Positions 26,000 to 36,367 are shown, numbered from the stretch's first letter. The stretch is 64,000 nucleotides of DNA from Jannaschia sp. CCS1 (GCF_000013565.1 NC_007802.1:1116001-1180000); one strand, 5' to 3'. Notes: a model not told the origin generated them from the sequence alone. Made by a program: numbers and translations.

Positions 26000-27295
26000 A
26001 TGTTGCAGGACAAAGACCGGATCTTCACCAATATCTACGGCATGCACGACCGGTCCCTGGCCGGTGCCAAGCAGCGTGGCCATTGGGATGGGACGAAGGA
26101 TCTGATCGGTCTGGGCCGCGACAAGATCGTGGAGATCATGAAGGCGTCCGGCCTGCGTGGGCGCGGCGGGGCGGGCTTCCCGACCGGTCTGAAATGGTCG
26201 TTCATGCCCAAGGAATCGGACGGCCGCCCGGCTTACCTGGTGGTGAACGCGGACGAGAGCGAGCCCGGGACCTGCAAGGACCGGGAGATCATGCGCAATG
26301 ATCCCCACACGCTGATCGAGGGCTGCCTGATCGCCAGCTTCGCGATGAACGCCAACGCCTGCTACATCTACATCCGTGGCGAATATATCCGCGAGCGGGA
26401 GGCGCTTCAGGCCGCGATTGACGAGGCTTATGAAGACGGGCTTCTGGGCAAGGACGCGGCGAAATCCGGCTGGGATTTTGATCTTTATCTGGCCCACGGC
26501 GCCGGCGCGTATATTTGCGGCGAGGAAACCGCGCTTCTGGAATCGCTGGAAGGCCGCAAGGGCATGCCCCGCATGAAGCCGCCCTTCCCGGCGGGCGCGG
26601 GCCTGTATGGCTGCCCCACCACGGTCAACAATGTCGAATCCATCGCCGTCGTGCCCACGATCCTGCGGCGCGGCGCGGAGTGGTTCGCGGGCTTCGGTCG
26701 CCCCAACAATGCGGGTACGAAGCTGTTCGCGATCAGCGGTCATGTGAACCAGCCCTGCGTCGTGGAAGAGGCGATGAGCATTTCCTTCGAGGAGCTGATC
26801 GAGACCCATTGCGGCGGCATCCGTGGCGGGTGGGACAACCTCAAGGCGGTGATCCCCGGCGGGTCCTCCGTCCCATGCGTGCGCGGCGAAAACATGCGCG
26901 ACGCGATCATGGATTTCGACTATCTGCGCAACGATTTGCAGTCGGGCCTTGGCACGGCGGCGGTCATCGTGATGGATAATTCCACCGACATGATCAAGGC
27001 AATCTGGCGGCTCGCGGCCTTCTACAAGCACGAATCCTGCGGCCAATGCACGCCGTGTCGCGAAGGCACCGGCTGGATGATGCGGGTGATGGAACGGCTG
27101 GTGAAGGGTGAGGCGCAGGTTGAAGAGATTGACATGCTGTTTGACGTCACCAAGCAGGTGGAAGGTCACACGATCTGCGCGCTCGGCGACGCGGCGGCCT
27201 GGCCGATCCAGGGCCTGATCCGCAACTTCCGCGACGAGATCGAAGACCGCATCCGTGTCAAACGCGGTGGCACGGTGGAGATCGCGGCAGAATAG
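26000..27295 (+). CDS. nuoF: NADH-quinone oxidoreductase subunit F
   Basis: NuoF oxidises NADH with FMN and carries the 4Fe-4S cluster N3. The 431-residue length is usual. The NADH/FMN fold shows [16 protein letters not shown] and [35 protein letters not shown] is the FMN contact region. Cluster ligands are seen in [12 protein letters not shown] and, 40 residues later, in [13 protein letters not shown]. It is in the usual E-F-G order but separated from nuoG by three small exported proteins. Confidence 0.98.
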
Positions 27296-27422
27296 GCGCG
27301 GCCCCGCCCTCCGACCAGCGGGCGGCACGTCCTCGCCACAAATGATCCGCGCAGATATGGGGTCTTCAGACCGGCGCGGGCCATGCTAGCTTGTCTTCAT
27401 TCAATTTATGGAGACAGATCTG

Positions 27423-27836
27423 ATGAAATTTTCCGCATTCCTTTGCCTTGCCGTCGTGCCCTGTGCCGCGCTTGCCGATAGCCACCTGGTCGCGCCCGAT
27501 TACCTTGTTCGCTTCAACTATGACATCGCGATCGCCGAGGAGATTGCCGACACCTGCAACAGCCTTGAGTTGAACACGGAAGCGGTCACGACCCAACTTG
27601 CCGAGGTTCAGGCCCGGTTGGCCGCCGACGGCCTGCCGAGCGACCCGCCGTTTGAGGGGGTCGTCTTTCCGTCACCAGAAGAGCAGATCGCACAATTGGA
27701 AGCGGATATTGGCTTTCTGCGCGTGTCGACGATGCCGGGGATGGCCTATTGTCAGGTCGGACGTCAGATGCGCGACGGGTCTTACCCGATCCCCGATTTC
27801 CACAATATCGGCCAGATGCTGTCGGATGCGCCGTAG
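27423..27836 (+). CDS. Small exported protein of unknown function between nuoF and nuoG
   Basis: A 137-residue protein starting MKFSAFLCLAVVPCAALA, a signal peptide cleaved near ALADS. A GGAGA site 8 bases upstream favours this start over an ATG five codons earlier. The mature part is mostly helical with two cysteines (DTCNSLE and MAYCQVG) and a polar linker (GLPSDPPFEGVVFPSPEEQI). No family is recognised. It lies 127 bases after nuoF on the same strand. Confidence 0.65.
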   Translation: MKFSAFLCLAVVPCAALADSHLVAPDYLVRFNYDIAIAEEIADTCNSLELNTEAVTTQLAEVQARLAADGLPSDPPFEGVVFPSPEEQIAQLEADIGFLRVSTMPGMAYCQVGRQMRDGSYPIPDFHNIGQMLSDAP

Positions 27837-27980
27837 GTCTTTGCTGTTGCGGGGGAGACTCACCTGCGGCGTCCGGCCATGGGCTGAACTTGCTGGTGGC
27901 TTGGGCGTCTCTTATTCTGCGGCGCGACGGTCCGGGTGCAGATCAGGGGCCATGTGTCCGTAGAGGTTTGAGGGGGGGCG

Positions 27981-28376
27981 ATGGCGAATGCAGTGATGAA
28001 ACTCATCTGGGGATTGCCCCTTGCCCTGGCGGGGTGCGTGACGCCGCAGGTCTATGTGACGTCCATCGGGCCGTTGCGGGTGGTGCCGGATTCGGATTTG
28101 CGCATCTTCACGACCCATGATCTTCCCGATGGGTCTGTCGTGACGCCCACACCCATCGCGGGCGGGCTTGTGGTGCGGACGGTCAATGGACGCGCGGTCC
28201 CGTTCGAGGCGCGCGATGCGGCCCTTGAAGCGCTGGAGGCCCATTGCCTGGATCAGGACGTGCCGCAATTGCCGTATTACTTCGGCTATCGCGAGCTGGG
28301 CGACGAGGGCGTGTGGTCCGCTGCCGGGTGTGAGCCGATCCCCGACGACATGATCGCCACCTCCGGGGCGGAATAG
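27981..28376 (+). CDS. Putative lipoprotein of unknown function
   Basis: A 131-residue protein with a lipobox (LALAGC, C19) after a short hydrophobic N-terminus, so it is probably a lipoprotein anchored in the inner or outer membrane. The ribosome site AGGGGGGCG lies directly upstream of the ATG. The mature part has two further cysteines (EAHCLDQD and AAGCEPIP) and a mixed alpha/beta look (PLRVVPDSDLRIFTTHDLP). Not recognised. It is in the nuoF-nuoG interval. Confidence 0.68.
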   Translation: MANAVMKLIWGLPLALAGCVTPQVYVTSIGPLRVVPDSDLRIFTTHDLPDGSVVTPTPIAGGLVVRTVNGRAVPFEARDAALEALEAHCLDQDVPQLPYYFGYRELGDEGVWSAAGCEPIPDDMIATSGAE

Positions 28377-28480
28377 TGCCGACACATCCCGCCAATGGCG
28401 CCTGACATTGAATAACCGACGCCAAATACGCCATGTCGCCTCTTGGAAACGGGTCCATTTTTCAAGGGACGACAAAAGTA

Positions 28481-28912
28481 ATGATTACCCCATTTCGTAT
28501 TGTGGCCGCCGCCGGTGTGTTGCTGGTGACAGGTCTGTTCACAACGCTGGGTCACGCGCAAAGTGCCAACTGGCAGGTGCTGCGGGAGGATCCGCAAATC
28601 CACGCTGGCCTGACGGTCATCGCCGTGGGGCGGCATATTCAGGGTATCTGCGGTGACATTCGCCCGCGCATGGTGCGGGCATGGACATTCGCGGAGGGTC
28701 TGGTCGCGCGCGCCGAGGATCTTGGCGTGGGCCGGGCCGATGTGGACGCGTTCATCGACAACCGGGCCGAGCAGGAGCGATACACCGCCATCATGATCGA
28801 ATGGTTCGCGGCACGCGGTGTCGATACGGGCGACGAGGCCGCCATCTGCCGTGTGGGGCGCGACGAAATTACCGCAGGGACGCCGATTGGCAGATTGCTG
28901 CGGTCGCGTTAG
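28481..28912 (+). CDS. DUF5333 family exported protein
   Basis: A 143-residue protein with a signal peptide (MITPFRIVAAAGVLLVTGLF, cleavage near GHAQ). The mature part has LREDPQIHAGLTVIAVGRHI, then CGDIRPRMVRAWTF, VGRADVDAFIDNRAEQERY and AAICRVGRDEITAGTPIGRL. This matches, as I remember it, the DUF5333 family found in Rhodobacteraceae next to nuoG. Two cysteines (ICGD and AICR) could pair in the periplasm. It lies 56 bases before nuoG. Function unknown. Confidence 0.78.
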   Translation: MITPFRIVAAAGVLLVTGLFTTLGHAQSANWQVLREDPQIHAGLTVIAVGRHIQGICGDIRPRMVRAWTFAEGLVARAEDLGVGRADVDAFIDNRAEQERYTAIMIEWFAARGVDTGDEAAICRVGRDEITAGTPIGRLLRSR

Positions 28913-28968
28913 AAGCGGGGTCAGACGGTGGCGCGCGCCTGCGCCAATGACATGAGGGACCGACCGCC

Positions 28969-30987
28969 ATGACCGACCTGCGCACGATCATCATCGACGA
29001 CAACGAGGTCGAGGTTGATCCCGCCATGACCCTGATCCAGGCCTGTGAGCAGGCCGGGATCGAGATCCCACGGTTCTGTTATCATGAGCGTCTGACCATC
29101 GCGGGCAATTGCCGCATGTGTCTGGTCGAAGTCGTGGGCGGGCCGCCGAAACCTGCGGCAAGCTGCGCGATGCAGGTGAAGGATCTGCGCCCCGGCCCCG
29201 AGGGCGCGCCGCCGGTGATCAAGACGAACTCGCCCATGGTCAAGAAGGCCCGCGAGGGGGTGATGGAGTTTCTGCTGATCAACCATCCGCTGGATTGCCC
29301 GATCTGCGATCAGGGCGGCGAGTGCGATTTGCAGGATCAGGCGATGGCGTATGGCGTGGATTTCTCGCGCTTCCGCGAGCCCAAGCGCGCCGTGGATAAC
29401 CTGGAACTTGGCCCGCTGGTCGGCACCGCGATGACGCGCTGCATTTCCTGCACCCGCTGCGTGCGGTTTATCACTGAGGTCGCGGGCATGCCCGAGATGG
29501 GCCAGACCGGCCGGGGCGAGGATGCGGAGATCACCTCCTATCTGGGGGCAACGCTGGAATCAGAGATGCAGGGCAATATCGTGGATCTGTGCCCCGTCGG
29601 CGCGCTGACCAACAAGCCCTACAGCTTCACGGCACGCCCGTGGGAGTTGACGAAGACGGAAAGCATCGACGTGATGGATGCGCTTGGCTCCAACATCCGG
29701 GTGGACACCAAGGGCCGCGAAGTGATGCGCATCCTACCGCGCAACCATGACGGCGTGAATGAGGAATGGCTGAGCGACAAGTCCCGCTATATCTGGGACG
29801 GGTTGAAGCGCCAGCGTCTGGACCAGCCCTATATCCGTGAAAACGGCAAGCTGCGCCCGGCCAGCTGGGGCGAGGCGATGGGCCTTGCGGCGTCGGAGAT
29901 CAAGGGGGCCACGAAGCTGGCCGGGTTGGTGGGCGATCTGGCCTCCACCGAGGCGGCGTTTGCGTTGAAATCCCTGGTCGAGGGGCAGGGCGGTGTCGTG
30001 GAATGCCGCACCGACGGCGCGAAGCTGCCCGCCGGCAACCGCGCGGCCTACGTTGGCACCGCAAGCATCGAGGATATCGATGCGGCTGAATATATCCAGC
30101 TGATCGGCACCAATCCCCGCGCCGAGGCTCCGGTCCTGAACGCCCGTCTGCGCAAGGCGTGGCTGCGGGGCGCAAAGATCGGGCTGGTGGGCGAGGCCGT
30201 GGACCTGACCTATGAGTATGCCCATGTCGGCACCGGGTTCCCGGCGCTGCGGACCCTTGCGGATCAGCAATATGATCAGGTGCTTGAGGCCAGTTCTCTG
30301 GTGATCGTGGGTCAGGGCGCTTTGACTGGCGAGGGCGGGGCGGATGCACTGGCGCTTGCGATGCGAATGGCCGAACGGTCCCGGTCGGGTTTGCTTGTCC
30401 TGCATACGGCGGCGGGCCGCGTGGGTGCCATGGATGTGGGGGCGACCAACTCCGATGGGATGGCCACCGTGCAGGATGCGGATGTGATTTACAACATGGG
30501 TGCGGATGAGGTGGAGGTCTCCACCGGGTCTTTTGTCATTTACCAAGGCTCCCACGGGGATCGGGGTGCGCACCGCGCGGATGTGATCCTGCCGGGCGCG
30601 GCCTACACCGAGGAGACCGGCATCTTCGTGAACACCGAAGGCCGCCCGCAAATGGCGCAGCGCGCGGGCTTCCCCCCGGGTGATGCGCGCGAGAACTGGG
30701 CGATCCTGCGGGCCCTGTCGGCGGAGGTCGGCGCGACGTTGCCGTTTGATACCATTGCGGCGCTGCGCAAGGCGATGATGGCAGAGGCGCCGCATCTGAA
30801 GATGATCGACGAGGTGGCCGAGAATGAAGGCGAGGCGCTGGAGATCACGGATTTGGGGCAGGGGGATTTCACCAATGCGGTCAGCGATCACTACCTGACC
30901 AATCCGATCGCGCGGGCCTCGGGGCTGATGGCGGAGCTGAGCGCGGGCGCGAAGGCGCGTGGCCAGTCCAGGATCGCGGCGGAGTAA
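28969..30987 (+). CDS. nuoG: NADH-quinone oxidoreductase subunit G
   Basis: NuoG is the 75-kDa-type subunit that carries clusters N1b, N4 and N5. The 672-residue length fits the alphaproteobacterial/mitochondrial form, shorter than the enterobacterial one with cluster N7. Ligands are visible for the 2Fe-2S centre ([20 protein letters not shown] with a later C), the His-Cys3 centre ([18 protein letters not shown]) and the 4Fe-4S centre ([10 protein letters not shown] and [10 protein letters not shown]). The C-terminal two thirds is a molybdopterin-oxidoreductase-like fold that binds no molybdenum in complex I. A small lipoprotein gene begins 5 bases after its stop. Confidence 0.98.
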   Translation: MTDLRTIIIDDNEVEVDPAMTLIQACEQAGIEIPRFCYHERLTIAGNCRMCLVEVVGGPPKPAASCAMQVKDLRPGPEGAPPVIKTNSPMVKKAREGVMEFLLINHPLDCPICDQGGECDLQDQAMAYGVDFSRFREPKRAVDNLELGPLVGTAMTRCISCTRCVRFITEVAGMPEMGQTGRGEDAEITSYLGATLESEMQGNIVDLCPVGALTNKPYSFTARPWELTKTESIDVMDALGSNIRVDTKGREVMRILPRNHDGVNEEWLSDKSRYIWDGLKRQRLDQPYIRENGKLRPASWGEAMGLAASEIKGATKLAGLVGDLASTEAAFALKSLVEGQGGVVECRTDGAKLPAGNRAAYVGTASIEDIDAAEYIQLIGTNPRAEAPVLNARLRKAWLRGAKIGLVGEAVDLTYEYAHVGTGFPALRTLADQQYDQVLEASSLVIVGQGALTGEGGADALALAMRMAERSRSGLLVLHTAAGRVGAMDVGATNSDGMATVQDADVIYNMGADEVEVSTGSFVIYQGSHGDRGAHRADVILPGAAYTEETGIFVNTEGRPQMAQRAGFPPGDARENWAILRALSAEVGATLPFDTIAALRKAMMAEAPHLKMIDEVAENEGEALEITDLGQGDFTNAVSDHYLTNPIARASGLMAELSAGAKARGQSRIAAE

Positions 30988-30992
30988 GGGGG

Positions 30993-31415
30993 ATGCGGGT
31001 CGCTCCGCTCCGCTCAGCCCGCTTTTCCACCCTGGCGGGTGTCAGCGCGGCATGTCTGATCGGGTGTCTGCCCGCCACCGAGGGGCCAACGCTGCAAGAG
31101 GCACCGCCGGCCACCTATGACGGGATCGAGACGCGGCTTCTGGATGATGATCTGGTGAATTTTCGCGCGCAGATGACAGGGGTCGCCTCGCGCGACGATC
31201 TGGACGCCTATGCCCGCTGCGCGGCGGTGCAATACACGCTGATCCGGGGGTATTCCTACGCGCGACATGTGCGCACAAGTATTACCGAAGAGGGTGGCGT
31301 TTGGGCCGCAGATGCGGTTTACACCATCTCGCCGGACCTCCCGCGTGGGTTGCAGACCCTGGAAGCGGAATCGGTGGCGGCCGATTGCGCAGAGCAAGGG
31401 ATACCGACGGTTTAA
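30993..31415 (+). CDS. Putative lipoprotein between nuoG and nuoH
   Basis: A 140-residue protein with a positively charged start and a lipobox (CLIGC, C25). The mature part contains a [20 protein letters not shown] helix, a [14 protein letters not shown] segment and two more cysteines (YARCAA and AADCAEQG), so a disulfide is possible. I do not recognise the family. It starts 5 bases after the nuoG stop and ends 10 bases before nuoH, so it is tightly built into the operon. Confidence 0.68.
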   Translation: MRVAPLRSARFSTLAGVSAACLIGCLPATEGPTLQEAPPATYDGIETRLLDDDLVNFRAQMTGVASRDDLDAYARCAAVQYTLIRGYSYARHVRTSITEEGGVWAADAVYTISPDLPRGLQTLEAESVAADCAEQGIPTV

Positions 31416-31425
31416 GGGACGCCCC

Positions 31426-32466
31426 ATGGTAGAATTTTTCACGCAGACGACGACTGGCGCAATCCTGCTGATCCTGTTGCAGTGTCTGCTTCTGGTTGTG
31501 CCGCTTCTGGTCGCCCTGGCGTTCCTGATGTACGCCGACCGCAAGATCTGGGCCGCCGTGATGATGCGCAAGGGTCCCAACGTGGTGGGCGCGTTTGGCT
31601 TGCTGCAAAGTTTCGCGGATTTCCTGAAGTATATCGTCAAGGAAATCGTGGTGCCTGCGGGGGCGGACCGAGCGGTTTACTTTCTGGCACCCATCGTCAG
31701 CCTTGTCATGGCGTTGATCGCCTGGGCGGTCATTCCGTTCAACGATGGTTGGGTGTTGAGCAGCCTCAACGTCGCGGTTCTATACGTCTTCGCCGTGTCC
31801 TCGCTGGAGGTCTACGGCGTGATCATGGGTGGGTGGGCGTCGAACTCCAAATATCCGTTTCTGGGGTCGTTGCGCTCAGCCGCGCAGATGATTTCGTATG
31901 AGGTCTCCATCGGTCTGATCATCATCGGGGTGATCATCTCCACCGGCTCGATGAATTTCACCGCAATCGTGCACGCGCAGGACGGGGATCTTGGCCTGCT
32001 GAACTGGTACTTCCTGCCGCATTTCCCGATGTTGTTCCTGTTCTTCATCTCGGCGCTTGCCGAAACCAACCGCCCGCCGTTTGACCTGCCCGAGGCAGAG
32101 GCCGAACTGGTGGCGGGCTATCAGGTGGAATATTCGTCCACCCCGTTCCTGCTCTTCATGATCGGCGAGCTTGTCGCCGTCGTCCTGATGTGTGCGCTGA
32201 CCGTGCTGCTGTTCTTCGGCGGCTGGCTGTCGCCCATCCCCGGCCTGCCCGATGGCGTGTTCTGGATGATCCTGAAAATGCTGGCGGTGTTCTTCATGTT
32301 CTCGATGGTGAAGGCGATTGTGCCTCGCTACCGCTATGACCAGCTGATGCGCCTGGGTTGGAAAGTCTTCCTGCCGTTCTCATTGTTCTGGGTCGTGTTC
32401 GTGGCCTTTATGGCGCGCTACGAAGTGCTTGGCGGCTTCTGGGCCCGCTTTGCGGTGGGGGGCTGA
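31426..32466 (+). CDS. nuoH: NADH-quinone oxidoreductase subunit H
   Basis: NuoH is the ND1-type membrane subunit that links the quinone site to the proton-pumping arm. The 346-residue protein has eight or nine hydrophobic segments. Typical motifs are [40 protein letters not shown], the [20 protein letters not shown] quinone-cavity loop and [18 protein letters not shown]. The start MVEFFTQ with AAGGGAC upstream is better than earlier in-frame codons, which overlap the previous gene. Its TGA overlaps the ATG of the next gene. Confidence 0.97.
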   Translation: MVEFFTQTTTGAILLILLQCLLLVVPLLVALAFLMYADRKIWAAVMMRKGPNVVGAFGLLQSFADFLKYIVKEIVVPAGADRAVYFLAPIVSLVMALIAWAVIPFNDGWVLSSLNVAVLYVFAVSSLEVYGVIMGGWASNSKYPFLGSLRSAAQMISYEVSIGLIIIGVIISTGSMNFTAIVHAQDGDLGLLNWYFLPHFPMLFLFFISALAETNRPPFDLPEAEAELVAGYQVEYSSTPFLLFMIGELVAVVLMCALTVLLFFGGWLSPIPGLPDGVFWMILKMLAVFFMFSMVKAIVPRYRYDQLMRLGWKVFLPFSLFWVVFVAFMARYEVLGGFWARFAVGG

Positions 32467-33059
32467 TGCTGCGCTCGCTCATCATATTGGCTCTATTGAA
32501 CGGTGGGGGTCCTGCTAGCGCTGAGGCGCCTGAATGGGGTGTGCCGCAGCCGTCTCAACTGCAAGTAGCTGCCGACCGCCTGTGTCCAGACGAGGCCGCA
32601 ATACTTGCCGACGTGCTACCTTCGTTTTGGGAAAACTATCTCGCGGCCAATCCGCGTACAGCAGGTCCACTCGATGGAAACACGCTCGAGGCTATGGTGA
32701 CGTTTGCGGCGCTTGGTGAGTCCTTAGGCGCAATGGTCCAATATGGTCAAACTCTGCCGCTTCAGCCTGGCGTAAACGAGGACATGGTGAACCGGTCCCA
32801 TGCGGTGTATTCAGGGACCGTTGAACTCGCGCGGTGTTTGGCCCCTGACGCGGCCGCCGTAGAGGCGCGCGCGGAATATGTGCCGGATCAGATGCGACCT
32901 CTCTTTGATGCGGCGTTCGCGTTCATGAACTGCGTTGATTTCTTTGAACTGCATGACGCGCTTTTAGCCTTCGAGCCGAGTTTTCTGACCCGCGCAAACG
33001 TGCATCTCGTTGAGGGTGTTGTGAACAACATCGTAACCCCATGTGTGGAGTTCCTATGA
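32466..33059 (+). CDS. Exported protein of unknown function between nuoH and nuoI
   Basis: A 197-residue protein overlapping nuoH (TGATG) and nuoI (ATGA), so it is translationally coupled with both. Residues 1-20 ([19 protein letters not shown]) are a signal peptide. The mature part is helical with cysteines at [24 protein letters not shown] and VTPCVEFL. I do not recognise it. Its codon use is less GC-rich than its neighbours, with A- and T-ending codons such as GTA, CAA and TTT more frequent, so it may be a younger addition to the operon. Confidence 0.7.
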   Translation: MLRSLIILALLNGGGPASAEAPEWGVPQPSQLQVAADRLCPDEAAILADVLPSFWENYLAANPRTAGPLDGNTLEAMVTFAALGESLGAMVQYGQTLPLQPGVNEDMVNRSHAVYSGTVELARCLAPDAAAVEARAEYVPDQMRPLFDAAFAFMNCVDFFELHDALLAFEPSFLTRANVHLVEGVVNNIVTPCVEFL

Positions 33060-33550
33060 CGCAGATCGACTACACCCGCGCCGCGAAATATTTCCTGCTG
33101 GCGGACTTTTTCAAAGGCTTCAAGCTGGGGATGAAGTACTTCTTCGCCCCCAAGGTCACGATCAACTACCCGCATGAGAAGGGGCCTCTGTCGCCCCGCT
33201 TCCGCGGCGAACATGCGTTGCGGCGCTATCCCAACGGCGAAGAACGCTGCATCGCCTGCAAGCTGTGCGAAGCCATTTGCCCGGCGCAAGCGATCACGAT
33301 TGATGCAGAACCCCGCGAAGACGGGTCCCGCCGCACCACGCGGTATGACATCGACATGACCAAATGCATCTACTGCGGGTTCTGTCAGGAAGCCTGCCCG
33401 GTGGATGCCATCGTGGAGGGTCCAAATTTCGAGTTCGCGACCGAGACCCGGGAAGAGCTGTATTACGACAAGGAAAAGTTGCTGGCCAACGGCGAACGTT
33501 GGGAATCGGCGATTGCCCACAATCTGGAACTGGATGCCCCCTACCGATGA
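33056..33550 (+). CDS. nuoI: NADH-quinone oxidoreductase subunit I
   Basis: NuoI carries clusters N6a and N6b. The 164-residue length fits. Two classical ferredoxin motifs are visible: C65, C68, C71 and C75 in [16 protein letters not shown], and C104, C107, C110 and C114 in [16 protein letters not shown]. The N-terminal amphipathic region ([20 protein letters not shown]) lies on the membrane. The start codon overlaps the previous stop as ATGA, and its own stop overlaps the next gene in the same way. Confidence 0.98.
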   Translation: MTQIDYTRAAKYFLLADFFKGFKLGMKYFFAPKVTINYPHEKGPLSPRFRGEHALRRYPNGEERCIACKLCEAICPAQAITIDAEPREDGSRRTTRYDIDMTKCIYCGFCQEACPVDAIVEGPNFEFATETREELYYDKEKLLANGERWESAIAHNLELDAPYR

Positions 33551-33933
33551 CCGGCTCAGACGCATATACGCGCGGCAAGGCCATGGCCGAAGCGACGAAC
33601 CCAGGGATCGAGGAGGCGCTGGCCAAGCGCTATGACGCGGTCCTGCCGGGGTTCTCGACCACGATGATGGAAGTGGCGTTCGGCCATTATTACACGCGCG
33701 ACGGCCTCGACGACAAAACCCGCTATCTGGCGACGGTGGCAGCTTTGGCCGCGATGGGCGGACAGACCGCGCCGCAGTTGAAGGTGCATACGCGCAACGC
33801 ACTCCGCTCGGGCGCGACCCCGCGTGAAGTGGCCGAGGTGATCAACCAGATGGCGCTCTATGGTGGGTTTCCCGCGATGATCAACGCGTTGAATGCGGCC
33901 CTTGAGGTGTTTGAGGAAGAGGGACAGGCATGA
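33547..33933 (+). CDS. Carboxymuconolactone decarboxylase-family protein, first of two
   Basis: A 128-residue all-helical protein of the CMD/AhpD fold. The pattern [20 protein letters not shown], then [20 protein letters not shown] and [20 protein letters not shown] is characteristic. AhpD-type members use a CxxC pair; this one has no cysteine, so it cannot be a thiol peroxidase partner of that kind. True 4-carboxymuconolactone decarboxylases also lack CxxC, but no aromatic pathway is encoded here. It overlaps nuoI and the next CMD gene by ATGA. Its function in a nuo operon is unknown. Confidence 0.82.
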   Translation: MTGSDAYTRGKAMAEATNPGIEEALAKRYDAVLPGFSTTMMEVAFGHYYTRDGLDDKTRYLATVAALAAMGGQTAPQLKVHTRNALRSGATPREVAEVINQMALYGGFPAMINALNAALEVFEEEGQA

Positions 33934-34355
33934 GTGACACTGCGCAAAACCCGTTCGAGGCGCTGTTCAAGCAGACCCAGGACATGACCGAGGCATGGCT
34001 GAAAGCCGCCGCGCCCGCGATGTCGTCTGGCCAGTTCGAGAAGATGTGGCCCCAAGTTCCGGCAGAGATGCTGGAGGCATTCATGGGCAAGCAGTTCAAC
34101 CCCGGCGGGTTGGATGCGAAGACGCGGCTTTTGCTGACATTGCAGGGTCTGACCATTCAGGGCGCGCTGGCCGAGATGCAGATCCGCATCACGGTGCGGC
34201 AGGCAATCTCCGTGGGCGCCACCCCGCAGGAAATTGCGGAGGCCATCGGCATGGCGGGCCTGTTCGGCGGCGCACCGGCGATGACAAAGGCGATGGAACT
34301 GGCGAAGCAGGCCATCGACGGCGACGCAGAGCCCAATTCCGGAGGGAATACCTGA
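33930..34355 (+). CDS. Carboxymuconolactone decarboxylase-family protein, second of two
   Basis: A 141-residue protein with the same fold as its upstream neighbour: [20 protein letters not shown], then [20 protein letters not shown] and [20 protein letters not shown]. It has an extra N-terminal helix ([20 protein letters not shown]) and no cysteine. The position matching the family histidine is not a histidine here ([11 protein letters not shown] against QLKVHTRNA in the neighbour). The pair could form a heterocomplex, since CMD proteins are usually trimers or hexamers. It ends one base before nuoJ. Confidence 0.8.
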   Translation: MSDTAQNPFEALFKQTQDMTEAWLKAAAPAMSSGQFEKMWPQVPAEMLEAFMGKQFNPGGLDAKTRLLLTLQGLTIQGALAEMQIRITVRQAISVGATPQEIAEAIGMAGLFGGAPAMTKAMELAKQAIDGDAEPNSGGNT

Positions 34356-34356
34356 C

Positions 34357-34974
34357 ATGACGATTGTGGATTTCACCTTCTACCTTTTCGCGTTGTCCGT
34401 GGTTGCGGGCGGTCTGTTCACGGTCACTTCGAAAAACCCGGTGCATTCGGTCCTGTGGCTGATCCTGGCGTTCCTGTCATCGGCGGGGCTGTTCGTGCTT
34501 CTCGGCGCGGAATTCGTGGCGATGCTGATGATCATCGTCTATGTGGGCGCGGTGGCGGTGCTGTTCCTGTTCGTCGTGATGATGCTGGATGTGGATTTTG
34601 CCGAGCTGAAGGCGGAGATGGCCAAATACGTGCCTCTTGGCGGGTTGATCGGCGTGATCCTCCTGATGCAGCTGACGCTGGCGTTCGGTGTGTGGGAGGC
34701 GGCCGACGGCGTTGATATCAGCGCGACGCCCATCGGCACGCCTGAGGGGGCGGGCGATCACAACACGCAGGCGTTGGGCCTGATCGTCTATGACGACTAT
34801 TTCCTCGCCTTCCAGCTCTCGGGTCTGATCCTTTTGGTCGCCATGGTGGGCGCGATTGTCCTGACGCTCCGCCACCGGGTGGACGTGAAGCGGCAGGATG
34901 TCGTGGCGCAGATGATGCGCGATCCGGCCAAGGCGATGGAGTTGAAGGACGTGAAACCGGGGCAGGGGCTGTAG
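34357..34974 (+). CDS. nuoJ: NADH-quinone oxidoreductase subunit J
   Basis: NuoJ is the ND6-type membrane subunit. The 205-residue protein has five hydrophobic segments. The family pattern is seen in [20 protein letters not shown], then [20 protein letters not shown] and [20 protein letters not shown]. The pi-bulge helix important for the active/deactive change lies in that region. The gene starts one base after the CMD pair and is followed immediately by an exported protein gene starting at GTG. Confidence 0.97.
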   Translation: MTIVDFTFYLFALSVVAGGLFTVTSKNPVHSVLWLILAFLSSAGLFVLLGAEFVAMLMIIVYVGAVAVLFLFVVMMLDVDFAELKAEMAKYVPLGGLIGVILLMQLTLAFGVWEAADGVDISATPIGTPEGAGDHNTQALGLIVYDDYFLAFQLSGLILLVAMVGAIVLTLRHRVDVKRQDVVAQMMRDPAKAMELKDVKPGQGL

Positions 34975-35406
34975 GTGCATCGCGCGGCGATCATATTGCT
35001 CCTCGCGGTGTTGGCCGCGCCCCAGGCCCAGGCCTGCGCGATCCAGCCTCAAAGCTGTCTCGTGCCGGGGGGCGAGGCGTTCATGGGGAGTGAAAACGGA
35101 TCCGTCATCAGCTTCGTCGAGTATGTCGGCGGGGAGCAACGCTATGTGGTGACGGAGTGCAATACCCGCTCCAGCCTGCGGATCACCCACCCCGGCGATG
35201 ACGCGGACCTGAGCGGCTATTGGGCGGCCGAGACGCTGCTATCGGATGCGATGTTTGATGACGCGGAGCAGAGCCTGCGCGCTTTGGCACGCGCCACCCG
35301 ACGCCTTGGGGTGGAGACCGAGCATTTCACGCTGCCCGCAGGCCATTGCGGCTGCGACCTGCCGTCTATACAGCCGCCGCCATCCAACTGCCCGGTAGAT
35401 TTCTAA
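34975..35406 (+). CDS. Small cysteine-rich exported protein between nuoJ and nuoK
   Basis: A 143-residue protein beginning with GTG directly after the nuoJ TAG. Residues 1-19 ([20 protein letters not shown]) form a signal peptide. The mature protein has six or more cysteines: ACAIQPQSC near the start, [17 protein letters not shown] and SNCPVDF at the end, so disulfides are likely. No family is recognised. The reading frame starts at the only plausible start codon. Coupling to nuoJ translation is likely because no spacer exists. Confidence 0.65.
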
Positions 35407-35483
35407 GACGCCTGACACCGGGCCACACGAGCGGCGCAAGACCGCAAGAGACGCGAAGACAGATGATGAAAGAGGGACAGACG

Positions 35484-35930
35484 ATGTATCACGCACCGCG
35501 AAAAGGCCTGCTGGCCGCGCTCGCCTTGATCGGGTCCCTTGTTGCGGCCGCGCCCTCGGGCGCGCTGACCATCGTCTTGCCGTCGGCCTGCGATGTGGCG
35601 CAATCCAGCGGGCAGGTTTTTCCGGCGGGCCAGGCACCGGGCCCCGCGCAACAGGTCTATGAGAGCCAGGTCGGCGAGGGTGTCGTGATGTGGGATTTCC
35701 GCACGACCGACGGCCGGGACGCGTCTGTGATCCGGATCTGCCAGTCGGGCCGCGAATTGCGGGTGATCTATAACACCACCAACGCCTATGACCGTCTGAC
35801 GGATATGGCGTTCGGGCCGCAGGGCTACACCTTGCCGCAAATCGCGAATGAGATGAATACCCTGGGCTCTGACACCCATCGCACCAGAAATACCTACGGC
35901 TCCTGCGTCTGTGACGCTCTGGGGTACTAA
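35484..35930 (+). CDS. Exported protein of unknown function upstream of nuoK
   Basis: A 148-residue protein. The start MYHAPRKG has AGAGGGA 6 bases upstream; two earlier ATG codons at 35463 and 35466 are possible. A signal peptide ([20 protein letters not shown]) is followed by a mature domain with beta character: [38 protein letters not shown] and [20 protein letters not shown]. It ends in [10 protein letters not shown]. Cysteines at SACD, RICQ and SCVC could pair. Not recognised. It ends 14 bases before nuoK. Confidence 0.65.
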   Translation: MYHAPRKGLLAALALIGSLVAAAPSGALTIVLPSACDVAQSSGQVFPAGQAPGPAQQVYESQVGEGVVMWDFRTTDGRDASVIRICQSGRELRVIYNTTNAYDRLTDMAFGPQGYTLPQIANEMNTLGSDTHRTRNTYGSCVCDALGY

Positions 35931-35944
35931 TTAAGGACGACGCC

Positions 35945-36253
35945 ATGACCATTGGCTTGGAACATTACCTGACGGTGGCGGCGGCGCTGTTTGTCATTGG
36001 CATTTTCGGGATCTTCCTGAACCGCAAGAACGTGATCATCATCCTGATGTCGCTGGAACTGATGCTGTTGTCGGTCAACATCAACATGGTCGCCTTCTCG
36101 TCGTTTCTGGGCGATCTGACGGGGCAGGTCTTCACCCTGTTCATCCTGACGGTCGCCGCAGCTGAGGCCGCCATTGGTCTTGCCATTCTGGTCTGCTACT
36201 TCCGCAATCGCGGCACCGTCGACGTCGAAGACGTCGCGAATATGAAGGGGTGA
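35945..36253 (+). CDS. nuoK: NADH-quinone oxidoreductase subunit K
   Basis: NuoK is the ND4L-type membrane subunit. The 102-residue protein has three hydrophobic segments. The two conserved membrane glutamates needed for proton transfer are visible in [16 protein letters not shown] and [17 protein letters not shown] 34-codon gene follows, six bases after its stop codon. Confidence 0.97.
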   Translation: MTIGLEHYLTVAAALFVIGIFGIFLNRKNVIIILMSLELMLLSVNINMVAFSSFLGDLTGQVFTLFILTVAAAEAAIGLAILVCYFRNRGTVDVEDVANMKG

Positions 36254-36258
36254 GCGGC

Positions 36259-36363
36259 ATGAGCCTAGGATCCTGGATCGCCATCGGCATCCCAATCGCC
36301 ATAGCCATCGGGCTGGTGCTGTACTTCGCGATTGCCAAAAACGACACCGACAAGCGGGACTGA
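36259..36363 (+). CDS. 34-residue single-pass membrane protein between nuoK and nuoL
   Basis: A very short gene missed by the usual length cut-offs. It starts at ATG 36259, with GGGGTGAG just upstream, and ends at TGA 36361-36363, 4 bases before nuoL. The product is [18 protein letters not shown] followed by LVLYFAIA and a polar tail KNDTDKRD: one clean membrane helix with a charged cytoplasmic-type end. It fills the interval between nuoK and nuoL exactly, which argues that it is real. A role as a small supernumerary or assembly subunit of complex I is possible but unproven. Confidence 0.7.
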   Translation: MSLGSWIAIGIPIAIAIGLVLYFAIAKNDTDKRD

Positions 36364-36367
36364 CGCA

